A DNA stretch of 64,000 nucleotides from Streptoverticillium olivoreticuli subsp. olivoreticuli (lineage in GTDB: Bacteria > Actinomycetota > Actinomycetes > Streptomycetales > Streptomycetaceae). The notes under the pieces were generated by a model. It was not told the origin of the DNA. It searched no databases and saw only the letters and a list, made by a program, of their open reading frames with translations. Location: positions 3,627,001 to 3,691,000 of the forward strand of contig NZ_CP031455.1 in assembly GCF_003391135.1 (NCBI RefSeq), written 5' to 3'. Below, one piece after another: positions 34,709 through 43,669 of the stretch; within the stretch, counting starts at the first letter, position 1; the number at the start of each line of letters is the position of its first letter. The position numbers and the translations under genes were made by a program.

Positions 34709-35587
34709 GTGACTGACCATCTGACCGCCGCACCGCCCGGCGCTCCCGCGCTCGAGGACGCCCCCGCCAGTGTGGCGGGGCGGTGGGAGCTGCCGCCTTC
34801 GCCGAGCCTGGTTCTCGAAGGCGACTACGTCGAGCGGGCGAGCCCGGCCCGTGTCCACAACTTCCTGCTGCGCGGGCACGACCACTCTTCCAGCGACCGG
34901 GAGATGGCCGCCGTTGTGCTGGCTGCGGATCCGCAGGCCCGGGTGGCGGCGCGGTTCACCCACCGGCATCGTGAGCTGGCCCTGACCTACCTGGCCGTCG
35001 AGCGTCGTATCCGGCAGGTGCTCGTCGTCGGGTGCGGCTACCCGCTCCGCCCGTACGTGCACACGGTCGTTGGCCGGTACGGCATGGCCCGTGTGGTGTA
35101 CGCGGATGCCGATCCGGTGGCGCTCGCGCGTGCCCGCGCCGTCATGAGCGCCGCCCCGCCGTCCCACACGGGGTTCGTGCTCGCGGACCTGGCCCAGCCG
35201 GCCACCCTGGCCGGGGTCCAGGCCCGGGAGGTGCTGGACTTCACCCGGCCGGTCGCGGTGCTGCTGCATCACGTCCTGCACCTGATGCCGGACCCCTACG
35301 ACCTGGTCGCCCAGCTCAAGGACATGCTGGCCAGCGGCAGCGCCCTGTCGATCGTCCACGCCACCGGTGATCTCCACCCGCGTCACGTGGCCGCCGCCGA
35401 GGCGGCCCGGGCGGCCGGGATGCCCATGTGGCTGCGCTCCCGGGATGAGGTGGAGGCGTTCTGCGTGGGTTGGCGCCTGGCCAGGAACGGCGTGGAGCCG
35501 ACGGCGCGCTGGGGCCGCGGTCTCAGGGCCGACCCGGGCAGTGGCGTGTCCTCCGCCGCCTACGCCGTCATTGCCCTCAAGCCATGA
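34709..35587 (+). CDS. SAM-dependent methyltransferase, Methyltransf_19 family
   Basis: 292 residues. The signature start PARVHNFLLRGHDHSSSDRE (about 49-68) is followed by the SAM site QVLVVGCGYPL (about 104-114) and YADADPVALARAR. The family is nearly restricted to actinobacteria and sits in many secondary-metabolite and regulatory loci; substrates are largely unknown. It is coupled to the glycosyltransferase downstream (ATGA). A second gene pair in the same block suggests one pathway. Confidence 0.85.
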   Translation: MTDHLTAAPPGAPALEDAPASVAGRWELPPSPSLVLEGDYVERASPARVHNFLLRGHDHSSSDREMAAVVLAADPQARVAARFTHRHRELALTYLAVERRIRQVLVVGCGYPLRPYVHTVVGRYGMARVVYADADPVALARARAVMSAAPPSHTGFVLADLAQPATLAGVQAREVLDFTRPVAVLLHHVLHLMPDPYDLVAQLKDMLASGSALSIVHATGDLHPRHVAAAEAARAAGMPMWLRSRDEVEAFCVGWRLARNGVEPTARWGRGLRADPGSGVSSAAYAVIALKP

Positions 35588-36519
35588 CTGGGGAGAAGAG
35601 CGTGCCTGCGCTGGTCAGTGTCGTGGTCACGGTGCGGGACAACGCCGCCCACCTGCCGCGCCTGCTCATGGCCCTTCTGAAGCAGGACTACCGGGGTCCG
35701 GTCGAGCTGGTCGCGGTCGACACCCACAACGAGCTGGTGCTGAACCGGTTGAGCCTCGCCGGCTCGCGGCTGCCGGTGCACGTGATGCACGAGCCGGATG
35801 CAGGGCTCTCCCGGGCCCGCAACACCGGCATCCGCGTGGCCACCGGGGCAGTCGTCCTGATCACCGACCCGGCCGCCCGGCCGTCCCCGGGATGGGTACG
35901 CACGATGGCCACCGCGCTCACACACGGGGGTGCGGACCTGGTGTGCGGCCAGGTGTCCGTGACTGTCACCGACCCTCCGGGTGCCCGGCTGGCGAAGGCC
36001 CTCCTCGACCTGGTCGGCTCGGCGTCCTGGCCGACGGTGCCCTGCGAGCTGGAACGGCCGTGGCAGGTATCCGGCTGCAATCTCGGGTTCCGCAACGGTG
36101 TGGTCCCCCTCCAGTTCGACGAAGAGCGCCCTGGTGCTGACCGAGGTCACCGCCGGTGCGGGGCCACCGAACTCGCCGCCCGGCTGCTGGCGGAAGGCCG
36201 CTTCGTGCAGGCGGTGCCGGACGCCGTCGTCCACCGGGATGTAATGCCCGCCGACCTGACCATGCGGGCGGTGTGTGCACGGGCCTGGTGGAAGGGCGGT
36301 GTGCTGGCCCGGCTCGCTCACGAACGCCCCCAGTCCCGCGAGCCTGTCCCTGCGTGCCGGCTGCCGGACGGCTACCGGGTGCGCTGGGCCTTCACACGCG
36401 GCGGGCGTCTGGCGGGGGCGGCATGCCTGGCCAGCAGCGCGAGCCGCCGCTTGGAGCAGCTTCGCCTGAGGGCGACGCCCCGCCGGAAGAGCCGGACGGC
36501 GGTGGCCGCCCATGGATAG
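35584..36519 (+). CDS. Family 2 glycosyltransferase
   Basis: 311 residues. The GT-A fold is clear: VSVVVTVRDNAAHLPRLLMA (about 11-30), EPDAGLSRARNTGIR (about 66-80), and VVLITDPAARPSPGW, where the usual DxD-like acidic triplet is weakened to TDPAARP. The middle YPAA-free segment SGCNLGFRN and VVHRDV (about 213-218) fit GT2 acceptor-side motifs. The altered DxD region may change metal or donor use. It is the second gene of an overlapping four-gene run (MT19, GT2, DUF6624, EEP). Confidence 0.8.
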   Translation: MTGEKSVPALVSVVVTVRDNAAHLPRLLMALLKQDYRGPVELVAVDTHNELVLNRLSLAGSRLPVHVMHEPDAGLSRARNTGIRVATGAVVLITDPAARPSPGWVRTMATALTHGGADLVCGQVSVTVTDPPGARLAKALLDLVGSASWPTVPCELERPWQVSGCNLGFRNGVVPLQFDEERPGADRGHRRCGATELAARLLAEGRFVQAVPDAVVHRDVMPADLTMRAVCARAWWKGGVLARLAHERPQSREPVPACRLPDGYRVRWAFTRGGRLAGAACLASSASRRLEQLRLRATPRRKSRTAVAAHG

Positions 36520-37129
36520 CCGTGCCGCCCACGGCCGCCTCGTCGCTCCGTGGCCCTGCCCGCGCCTCGACACTCTGGCGTTGCTGTTCCGCCTCCACAG
36601 CGAAGGGCTCGCCGCCCGTACGCTCACCGGCCCCGTGCCCACGCACGGCGAGATGCAGGACCTGCTGCGCTGGGAGCAGCGCAGCACGCGGGAGCTGAAG
36701 CAGGTCTTCGACGCCCACGGCTGGCCCGGGGTGCGCATGGTGGGTGAGATCGGCGCCGAGGCGGCGTGGTGGGTCGTGCTGCTGTGTGACCGGCACACCC
36801 CGTTCCAGCGTGACGCGCTGGACCTTCTGAACGAGGCCGTCGAAGCCGGTGATGCCCCGGCTCGGCACGCGGCCCATCTCGGGGACCGGCTGTTGATGCA
36901 CGAGGGCAAGCCGCAGACCCACGGAACCCAGTGGGTGCTGCACGACGACGGCTCGGTCAGTCTCTATCCGGTCGCCGACCCGGCCGCGTTGACCGAGCGG
37001 CGTCGTGCCGTCGACCTGCCCGAGGCTGGCACGGAGAGCGACGTGCGGCTGCTCTCCCTCACCCGACGGCCGCGGCTCGAACCCCGGCCCCAAATCCGTA
37101 TGCCCCACCCGCGAAGGGAATTGACGTGA
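36512..37129 (+). CDS. DUF6624-like protein
   Basis: 205 residues. The recognisable segment is WPGVRMVGEIGAEAAWWVVL (about 70-90), then HTPFQRDALDLL, the DRLLMHEGKPQTHGTQW phrase (about 127-143). Function of the family is unknown; members appear in stress and accessory contexts. The gene overlaps both neighbours (8 bases with GT2, 4 with EEP). Confidence 0.7.
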   Translation: MDSRAAHGRLVAPWPCPRLDTLALLFRLHSEGLAARTLTGPVPTHGEMQDLLRWEQRSTRELKQVFDAHGWPGVRMVGEIGAEAAWWVVLLCDRHTPFQRDALDLLNEAVEAGDAPARHAAHLGDRLLMHEGKPQTHGTQWVLHDDGSVSLYPVADPAALTERRRAVDLPEAGTESDVRLLSLTRRPRLEPRPQIRMPHPRRELT

Positions 37130-38124
37130 ATGCCGCCGTTGTGAATTTACGGCCCGCGCCGTCCGCCGTCCCTGAAGGAACGATGGGCGGAGGGATGACG
37201 GACAGCAGCCTGGAGGCCCGGCTGCTCACGGACGCGTGCGGCGCCCGGCCGCAGGCCGTGCCGCGGCTCGATGACGATACGGCCCGGCTCGTCACGTTCA
37301 ACGTACTCACCGGAGGCATCGACGCGGACGGCTCGGAGCAGCGCCGCATCGGCCAGATCGAGTTCCTGCGTACGCTCGACGCCGACGTGATCGCCTTGCA
37401 GGAGCTGCGGGGGTGGGAGGCGGGCGGCTGGTGGCGGCTGTGGGAGGTGGCGAACGCCCTGCGCATGGTGCCGCTGCCGCCGGTGCTCTCCCAGCGGGGG
37501 CGAGGCAACCACCTGGCGCTGCTGTACCGGCGGGGCACCGTGGGCGTGCGGGACTACGAGCCCGACGCGGTGCGCGGGGCGTTCTATCACGGGCTCGGCC
37601 GCGCCCGGCTGTACATCATGGACCAGCCTGCGCTGACCGTGCTGATCACACACCTGTCCTTCCTCGGCGGCGACGAGCGCCTCGCCGAGGCACGCTGGCT
37701 GACCGGCTACGCCGATACTTACGAGGGCACAGCGCAGCGCGTGGCACTGCTGGGGGATCTGAACACCATCGGGTTGAACGATCCGGAACCGGACTGGAGC
37801 CGGATCCCGGCGAACCTGCGCTCGCGGCACTGCCACCTCACTCCGCACGGGACGTTCGGGGCGACCGACCGGCGCGCGATCCAGCTGCTGAGCGAAGCGG
37901 GCTGGCGCGACCCGTTCGATCTGCTCAGCCTGGAGCCGCACCGTACCGCCGGCTACTGGTCGCCGGATGAACTCCTTGACCATCGCTCGGACCTCATCCT
38001 GGTCAATCAGCACCTCACCGGGCACGTTGCCGAAGCCGTCGTGCACGACACGGACCAGACGCGGAAGCTATCGGATCATCTGCCGGTCGAGGTCCGCCTG
38101 AGCGCCCGGCCGGTCATCCGGTGA
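37126..38124 (+). CDS. Second EEP-family (endonuclease/exonuclease/phosphatase-like) enzyme
   Basis: 332 residues from GTG 37126 (overlap GTGA). EEP landmarks: RLVTFNVLTGGIDADGSEQR (about 55-74), VIALQELRGW (about 90-99), LLYRRGTVGV, GDLNTIGLND (about 209-218) and SDHLPVEVRL at the C-terminus. It differs in sequence from the EEP protein at 12481-13368. A TTA codon lies at 37147. The 3' end overlaps the converging hemC-like gene by 11 bases. Substrate unknown; phosphate ester hydrolysis is the likely chemistry. Confidence 0.8.
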   Translation: MNAAVVNLRPAPSAVPEGTMGGGMTDSSLEARLLTDACGARPQAVPRLDDDTARLVTFNVLTGGIDADGSEQRRIGQIEFLRTLDADVIALQELRGWEAGGWWRLWEVANALRMVPLPPVLSQRGRGNHLALLYRRGTVGVRDYEPDAVRGAFYHGLGRARLYIMDQPALTVLITHLSFLGGDERLAEARWLTGYADTYEGTAQRVALLGDLNTIGLNDPEPDWSRIPANLRSRHCHLTPHGTFGATDRRAIQLLSEAGWRDPFDLLSLEPHRTAGYWSPDELLDHRSDLILVNQHLTGHVAEAVVHDTDQTRKLSDHLPVEVRLSARPVIR

Positions 38125-39049
38125 CCGCGCGGGCCGCCTCCAGCAAGGGCCCTGCCCCGTGGCGCAGCAGGTCTTCGGCAACGGCGCGCCCCAGGGGCTC
38201 CGGGTCGGCGGCCGGGCCTGTGGCGGTGACGGCGACCTCGCGGGCGCCGTCCAGCGCGGTGACCCGAGCCGTCAGGGACAGGCTGCCGTCGCTGCGGATA
38301 CGGGCGTACGCGCCGACCGGCATGTCGCAGCCGGAGCGCAGGGCGGTGAGCAGGGCCCGCTCCGCGCGCACCTGGGCGTCGACGTCGTGGTCGCCGACGT
38401 CGGCTAGGAGGCCGCGGAGCATGGCGTCGTCCTCGCGGACCTGGATGCCGAGCGCGCCCTGGGCGGGGGACGGGGTGAACGGCTCCACGGGCAGCAGTTC
38501 GCTGATCTCCTCGGCGCGCCCGAGGCGGTGCAGGCCGGCGGCGGCCAGGACCACGGCGTCGAGACCACCCGGCCCTTTGGCCTTGGCCAGGCGTGGTGGG
38601 ACGTTGCCGCGGATGGGGACGATGCGCAGGTCGGGGCGGGCCGCGAGGAGCTGGGCGATCCGGCGCGGTGCGCTGGTGCCCACGCGGGCGCCCTTCGGGA
38701 GGCCGTCGAGGGTGCTGCCGCACAGGGCGTCGCGCGCGTCCTCGCGGCCGGGCGGCGGCAGCAGCGCCAGGCCCGGGGTGGGGGTGGCGGGCAGGTCCTT
38801 GAACGAGTGCACCACCAAGTCCACCTCCTTGGCCAGGAGGGCGGCCTCCTGCGCGCCTGCGAACGCCGCTCCTCCGGCAGCGCGGGAAACCTCGGCCAGG
38901 GCGGTGCGCCGATCCTTATCGGCGCTCTCGATCACCACCCGGTGCCGGAAGACGACGTGGGGGAAGCGGCGGCGCAGCGGCGCCAGGTACTCCGCGACCT
39001 GGGCGCGCGCCAGATGGCTCGCCCGGGACCCGACCACGACCACGGTCAT
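38114..39049 (-). CDS. hemC: Hydroxymethylbilane synthase (porphobilinogen deaminase), accessory copy
   Basis: 311 residues from ATG 39049 (GAGGAG 9 bases upstream). All key residues of HemC are present: Arg in GSRASHLARAQ (6-17), catalytic Asp85 in VHSFKDLP, GTSAPRRIAQL (124-134), RGNVPPRLAK, and Cys241 in LRSGCDMPVGAY, which binds the dipyrromethane cofactor. The usual GKGLFxKELE loop is changed to GGAAFAGAQEAAL, so it is not a typical housekeeping copy, and it lies alone rather than in the hemA-hemC-hemD-hemB order. Divergent from a degenerate paralogue, 105 bases apart. Confidence 0.88.
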   Translation of the reverse strand: MTVVVVGSRASHLARAQVAEYLAPLRRRFPHVVFRHRVVIESADKDRRTALAEVSRAAGGAAFAGAQEAALLAKEVDLVVHSFKDLPATPTPGLALLPPPGREDARDALCGSTLDGLPKGARVGTSAPRRIAQLLAARPDLRIVPIRGNVPPRLAKAKGPGGLDAVVLAAAGLHRLGRAEEISELLPVEPFTPSPAQGALGIQVREDDAMLRGLLADVGDHDVDAQVRAERALLTALRSGCDMPVGAYARIRSDGSLSLTARVTALDGAREVAVTATGPAADPEPLGRAVAEDLLRHGAGPLLEAARAVTG

Positions 39050-39154
39050 GACCATCAACTCCTCGCGCCAAACGCATGGTTGGGCGCATCGTAGCCGCCC
39101 CGCATCACACCACTTTCCGACGCTTTGTCGGTCTTGAAGGTTTGGAGATTCCGC

Positions 39155-40066
39155 GTGCATAAGCGCAAGCACATTCGTATCGGGGTGCACGATGGCCCCC
39201 TGGGCTTGGTCAAGGCCGCGTGCGTCCGGGATGCCTTGGAGAAACTGCGGGAGTCCGTCACGGTCAGCGTCATCCCCATGCCCGGCCCTGCCCGCGCCCC
39301 CAGGACGAGCGCGTCCCCCAGCCCTGCCGAACAGGCGCTCCTGGACGGCTGCTGCGATGTCACGGTGCGGCACGTGAAGGACATGCCCGCCGTTCCCCTG
39401 GTCCGCCCGGGGATCGTGGTCGCCGCCTACCCGCAGCGCGGCGACGTCCGGGACGCGCTCGTGCATCCCGGAGGGCTGCCCCTCGACCGTCTCCTCCCCG
39501 GCACGACCATCGGCACGACCTCGGTACGCCGCGCCGCGTACCTGGCCCGCAGCCACCCGCATTTGAAGGTGATGCCGGTCCTGGGGAGCGTCGAGCAGCG
39601 GTTGAAGGCCCTGGAGGCCCGCGAGGTCGACGCCCTGGTTGTCGCTTCCCACGCCCTGGACCTGCTCGGCCAGGAGCACCGGGCCAGCGAGTGGCTTGCC
39701 GTGGAGCGCCTGTGCCCGCCCCTGGGGGCTGCCGCGACCGCTCTGCAATGCCGCAACGACGACGAGGAGACCATCGCGGTCGTCGGGAGGCTCGATCACA
39801 CCAGCACCCGGCGGGAGATCGACGCCGAACGCATGCTGCGGTGCGTCCTGCGCACCGGAGCACACGCACCGGCGGCCGGATTCTGCACCACCCTGCGCGA
39901 TGGGCGGCTGTCCCTGCGCGGCGTCCTCTTCCAGCCGGACGGCGGCCGGTTCGTCGCCTCCCACCAGCGCGGGACCAACCCCATGGACCTCGGCATGGCC
40001 GTCGGCTTCGACCTGCTCTCCAGTAGAGGCCATCACCTCATCGCCGCCCGCGAGGCCCACCAGTAA
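39155..40066 (+). CDS. Degenerate hydroxymethylbilane-synthase-like protein
   Basis: 303 residues from GTG 39155 (GGAG 8 bases upstream). Global HemC architecture is kept, including KDMP (Asp76) and TTSVRRAAYLAR. Several residues are lost: the first Arg (GSRxSxLA becomes GVHDGPLGL, 10-18), one cofactor Arg (RGNVxxRL becomes LGSVEQRL, 143-150) and the cofactor-binding Cys (LRSGC becomes LRTGA, Ala236). It therefore should not assemble a dipyrromethane primer normally. It may bind pyrroles, pair with the intact copy, or have a new role; these are inferences. Confidence 0.8.
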   Translation: MHKRKHIRIGVHDGPLGLVKAACVRDALEKLRESVTVSVIPMPGPARAPRTSASPSPAEQALLDGCCDVTVRHVKDMPAVPLVRPGIVVAAYPQRGDVRDALVHPGGLPLDRLLPGTTIGTTSVRRAAYLARSHPHLKVMPVLGSVEQRLKALEAREVDALVVASHALDLLGQEHRASEWLAVERLCPPLGAAATALQCRNDDEETIAVVGRLDHTSTRREIDAERMLRCVLRTGAHAPAAGFCTTLRDGRLSLRGVLFQPDGGRFVASHQRGTNPMDLGMAVGFDLLSSRGHHLIAAREAHQ

Positions 40067-40125
40067 CCGCCCAGCCACGCGCCTCTTCCCATCCCCGCAG
40101 CTCCACGAACAAGAGAGCCCCCTTC

Positions 40126-40812
40126 GTGTCCACGCACACCGTTTCACCTCACACCGGCCACGGCACCGAGGCTGCCGACGACGTCTTCGCACCCCTGCAC
40201 GGCCAGGTGGCCGACGCCGAGCTGGAGGCGCTGCGCACCGCCCCGGTGCTCACGCCCATCCAGCGCGCCGCGCTCACACTGGTCTCCCTCGGGCACACCC
40301 ACCGCGGGGCTGCCACGCTCTTGGGCGGACCGCTGCACGCCGTGAACAACGCTCTGGACCACGCCGACCAGAAACTGGAGTCGGGCGGACGCACACCCGC
40401 TCTGCTGCACGCCGCCTACCGGAACCCGGGATATCCCCTGCCGCTGCCACAGGGCACGGAGGCAGAACAGCCCCCGGTCCTCGATGGCGAGGAACGCGCC
40501 GTGCTCGACGCTCACGCCACCGGCATCACCTTGATCCAGCTGGTCTGGTCCCGCAACTGCCGGACCCGCCATCTGACAGCCGCCAACAAGCGACTGCTCG
40601 CCAAGCTCGCCGCGCACCATGCGGTTCATTGCGTCCGGCGCGCCTGGGAACTCGGGATCTACACGCGCCAGAACTGCCCGGCCGTCCCGGAGGACTCTCC
40701 CGACGGGACCAGCCGGCCGGGCCCGGACAACGACGGCACGAAGATCTCCTGCCCGTCTGCAAACCCGGGTGGCAGTCCGGCCGGAATCGACGGAGGGCGG
40801 GCTGCCAGATGA
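40126..40812 (+). CDS. LuxR-like DNA-binding protein with two HTH-like units
   Basis: 228 residues. A LuxR-type HTH is visible at about 40-85 (LTPIQRAALTLVSLGHTHRG followed by AATLLGGPLHAVNN), and a second weaker unit at about 120-180 (LDGEERAVLDAHATGITLIQ). The C-terminal 45 residues are low-complexity. Starting 59 bases after the degenerate hemC-like gene, it may regulate this part of block B. Confidence 0.65.
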   Translation: MSTHTVSPHTGHGTEAADDVFAPLHGQVADAELEALRTAPVLTPIQRAALTLVSLGHTHRGAATLLGGPLHAVNNALDHADQKLESGGRTPALLHAAYRNPGYPLPLPQGTEAEQPPVLDGEERAVLDAHATGITLIQLVWSRNCRTRHLTAANKRLLAKLAAHHAVHCVRRAWELGIYTRQNCPAVPEDSPDGTSRPGPDNDGTKISCPSANPGGSPAGIDGGRAAR

Positions 40813-41141
40813 TCGTTTCCGGCAGCAACGCAAGCTCTCGATCGGGTGATGGGCCACGGTCGGATGAATCGCACAACCGCCCCCGAGCGCCCTGCCCAGC
40901 AACGACAGGCCCATTGACGGCTCTTCGAACTTCCGCGCGATGAAACGCCCCCGAGGAGCCGTGACCGCACCCATCCGGGGGCCGTTTTCCGATCACTCGT
41001 CCGACCCGCTCGTCAACGAGGAGGCGTAGTGCATCACCACCAGAATCGGTTCACAAATGCCACAGGGGTGCGTTTGCGAATCGAACACAGTCAGGCAAGG
41101 CCCGGCCGACACCGAGCTGGGACGGTCACGGGGAGGCGGGC
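40813..41141. other. 329-base gap without a gene
   Basis: No coding pattern or strong inverted repeat is seen on either strand. AT-richer patches near 41040-41090 (CACAAATGCCACAGG, GCGTTTGCGAATCGAAC) could hold the promoter of block C; no clear -35/-10 pair can be assigned. Confidence 0.4.
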
Positions 41142-41606
41142 GTGACGCAGCTGCCGCGCTACCGGCTCGTGGTCGACGTGATGGTGCTGATGGTCCGCGA
41201 TGACGGGAGGGTCCTGCTGCTCCGCCGGGCGGGCAAGGTGTACGCCTCCGGGCTACTGTGCCCGCCCGGCGGGCACCTGGAGGAGGGCGAGCCCGTCACT
41301 CAGGGGGCGCTGCGCGAGGTCGCCGAGGAGGTCGGCGTCACGATCGCGCCTGCGGATCTGGAGTTCTGGCACGTCATCCACCACCGCAGCCCCGAGGGGG
41401 AGGGCCGCATGGGGATGGTGTTCACCGCGCAGCACTGGACGGGCACACCGTCCATTCGCGAGCCGGAGAAGTGTTCGCAGTTGGTGTGGGCGGATCCCGC
41501 GCGGCCACCGGCGGACTGCGTGCCGTACACCGCCGCCATCCTGAAGCAGTTCTGCGGCGGCGCCCTGCTGTCCGAACACGGCTGGCCGACGGGAGGGACG
41601 GCGTGA
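41142..41606 (+). CDS. NUDIX hydrolase
   Basis: 154 residues. The NUDIX box is complete: G-x5-E-x7-REVAEEVGV starting at GHLEEGEPVTQGALREVAEE (about 47-66). The family hydrolyses nucleoside diphosphates linked to another moiety. It is the first gene of block C and overlaps the ABC exporter gene by 4 bases, so it may act in the same pathway, for example on a nucleotide-activated intermediate. Substrate not predictable. Confidence 0.9.
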   Translation: MTQLPRYRLVVDVMVLMVRDDGRVLLLRRAGKVYASGLLCPPGGHLEEGEPVTQGALREVAEEVGVTIAPADLEFWHVIHHRSPEGEGRMGMVFTAQHWTGTPSIREPEKCSQLVWADPARPPADCVPYTAAILKQFCGGALLSEHGWPTGGTA

Positions 41607-43669
41607 AGACGACGAGGAAACGGCAGCGGGCCACCACGGCACCGGGCGAGAGGGCCGAGGGGTCGCCGTCGGAACAGTTGCTGTTCGGCGGGCCGCTGGT
41701 CTACTCGGCGAAGTGGGCCGACTACCGCAACGCCTACTTCGAGATGTCGCTGTGGGCGATGGCCCTGCGCCTCCCGCGCCTCGTCGCCTTCACCGCGAAG
41801 CTGGCATGGCGTGCTGATCGCCGCGCTCTGTGGACGGTCGGCATCGGGGAGCTGGCCCGCGGGATCAGCCAGGCCATCAGCCTGATCGCCATCAACGCCG
41901 TCCTGGCCGCGGTGCTCGCCACCGGCGAGATCGGGCACCGGGTCCAGTCCGCGGTCCCCGCGATGATCGGCGCGGCCGCCACCGGCATCGTCGGGGCCCT
42001 GGCCAACGCGGCGTCCACATCGGGCTCCGGCCGACTGGGGCCGAAGGTGGAGCGGGTCGCCACCGAGATGTACTTGTCGCACGTGATCAAGGTGGAGCTG
42101 GCAGCAGTCGAAGACGCGGCCTTCCAGCGGCTGATGGACTCGGCACAGTACGGCGCCCAAGCGTCCCGGCGCATGGTCAGCGCCTGCACCGGGGTCATCG
42201 GAAGCCTGGTCTCCTTCGTCGCCGCCGCCGGGGTCCTCACCGTCCTACACCCCACCTTGCTGCCGCTGCTGGTGCTGATGACCGTGCCCCGCTCCTGGGC
42301 ATCCCTGCAGAACAGCCGCGCGAAATACGCCTCCTACCTGCGGTGGATGGAGCACTCACGGGCCGGACGGCTGCTGAGCCAGAACCTGACGCGCACCGAC
42401 CCCGCACCGGAGATCCGCGTCCACGGCGTCGGCCCCTTCCTGCTGGAGCACTTCCGGCAGATGTCACAGGCCTCCGAGATCGAGCAGGCCCGTCTCGCGA
42501 CGGACTCGGCGCGGGTCCGGCTGATCGCCTCCGCGCTCACCGGCCTCGCCGCTCTCCTGACCTACGCGGCGCTCGCCGGGCTGCTCGTCACCGGCGTGAT
42601 GGCCCTGTCCGTCGCGGGCACCGCCGTCCTGGCCGTCCGCAGCGGCGGGCAGAGCCTGTCCACCCTCGTCCTGCAGGTCAACAACCTCTACGAGGAAGCC
42701 TGCTACGTCCAGGACCTGGAGCGGCTCTTCGTCGACGCGAAGCAGTGGGAGATCCCCGAAGGCGGCCGGCCCGTCCCGAAGAGACTGGAGGTGATCCGCT
42801 TCGAGAACGTCACCTTCACCTACCCTGCCGACAACGACGACGAGCCGAAGCAGGAGTCGGAGCCAAGGACGGCACCGGAGGACGCGCCGGAGGCGGAGCG
42901 GCCGGCGCTGACAGGGGTGAGCCTGGACATCCCGACCGGGAAGATCATCGCGTTCGTGGGCGAGAACGGCTCGGGCAAGACCACCATCTCCAAGCTGCTG
43001 GCCGGGCTCTACCAGCCGGACAGCGGGCGCATCCTGTGGGACGGCGTCGCGGCCGGCGAACTCGACCGGGCGCAGGTGTTCGCGCAGTTCGCGATGGTCA
43101 GCCAGGACTTCCACCGCTGGCCGTTCACCGCCCGTATGAACGTGGCCATCGGCCGCCCCGACCGCCCTACGGACCAGCAGGCGCTGGAGCAGGCCGCCGC
43201 GCATTCGGGAGCGGACACGGTCGTCGAGGAGCTGCCCCGCGGCTGGGACACGCTGTTGAACAAGGGCTACCGGGGCGGGCACCAGATCTCCGGCGGCCAG
43301 TGGCAGCGTCTCGGGATTGCCCGCGCCCGGTACCGCTCGGCGCCGATCCTCATCGTCGACGAACCCACCTCCGCCCTCGATGCGAAGGCGGAGCTGGAAG
43401 TCTTCGAGCAGATCCGCAAGCTCGCCGACGGTGGGCAGACCGTCGTGCTGATCACCCACCGTCTCGCCTCCGTCCGCTATGCCGACCTCATTCATGTTCT
43501 GGAGGACGGCGAGCTGCGCGAGTCCGGCACCTTCGAGGAGCTGCTGCACAAACCGACCGCAGGCGTCTTCCGCGAGCTGTACGAGATGCAGCGCGCCCAG
43601 TACGACGACACCGCGCTGCCCGGCCAGCGCCAGCCGGCCGACTCGGCGGACAGGAGCGACGCGCGGTGA
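41603..43669 (+). CDS. ABC exporter, fused membrane and ATPase domains
   Basis: 688 residues from GTG 41603. The N-terminal membrane domain (about 60-380) carries several hydrophobic helices, with coupling regions between them. The nucleotide-binding domain (about 395-660) has Walker A GENGSGKTT, signature QISGGQWQR, Walker B ILIVDEPTSALD and the H loop VLITHRLAS. A charged insert (about 410-435, DNDDEPKQESEPRT) follows the first strand. Such half-transporters work as dimers and often export peptides or metabolites. Coupled to NUDIX upstream and MFS downstream. Confidence 0.92.
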   Translation: MKTTRKRQRATTAPGERAEGSPSEQLLFGGPLVYSAKWADYRNAYFEMSLWAMALRLPRLVAFTAKLAWRADRRALWTVGIGELARGISQAISLIAINAVLAAVLATGEIGHRVQSAVPAMIGAAATGIVGALANAASTSGSGRLGPKVERVATEMYLSHVIKVELAAVEDAAFQRLMDSAQYGAQASRRMVSACTGVIGSLVSFVAAAGVLTVLHPTLLPLLVLMTVPRSWASLQNSRAKYASYLRWMEHSRAGRLLSQNLTRTDPAPEIRVHGVGPFLLEHFRQMSQASEIEQARLATDSARVRLIASALTGLAALLTYAALAGLLVTGVMALSVAGTAVLAVRSGGQSLSTLVLQVNNLYEEACYVQDLERLFVDAKQWEIPEGGRPVPKRLEVIRFENVTFTYPADNDDEPKQESEPRTAPEDAPEAERPALTGVSLDIPTGKIIAFVGENGSGKTTISKLLAGLYQPDSGRILWDGVAAGELDRAQVFAQFAMVSQDFHRWPFTARMNVAIGRPDRPTDQQALEQAAAHSGADTVVEELPRGWDTLLNKGYRGGHQISGGQWQRLGIARARYRSAPILIVDEPTSALDAKAELEVFEQIRKLADGGQTVVLITHRLASVRYADLIHVLEDGELRESGTFEELLHKPTAGVFRELYEMQRAQYDDTALPGQRQPADSADRSDAR

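Noticed and set aside
38114..39049. The intact hemC as the housekeeping haem gene
   Set aside because: It lies outside any haem operon, lacks the usual GKGLF loop, and stands divergent from a degenerate paralogue among accessory genes; an accessory copy fits better.
39050..40192. Long - strand open frame extending the hemC-like gene upstream
   Set aside because: It is antisense to the second hemC-like gene; the GAGGAG box and HemC family length support the start at 39049.
41830..43665. Long + strand frame in front of the MFS gene
   Set aside because: It is the out-of-frame shadow of the ABC exporter, whose Walker and signature motifs are in the other frame.
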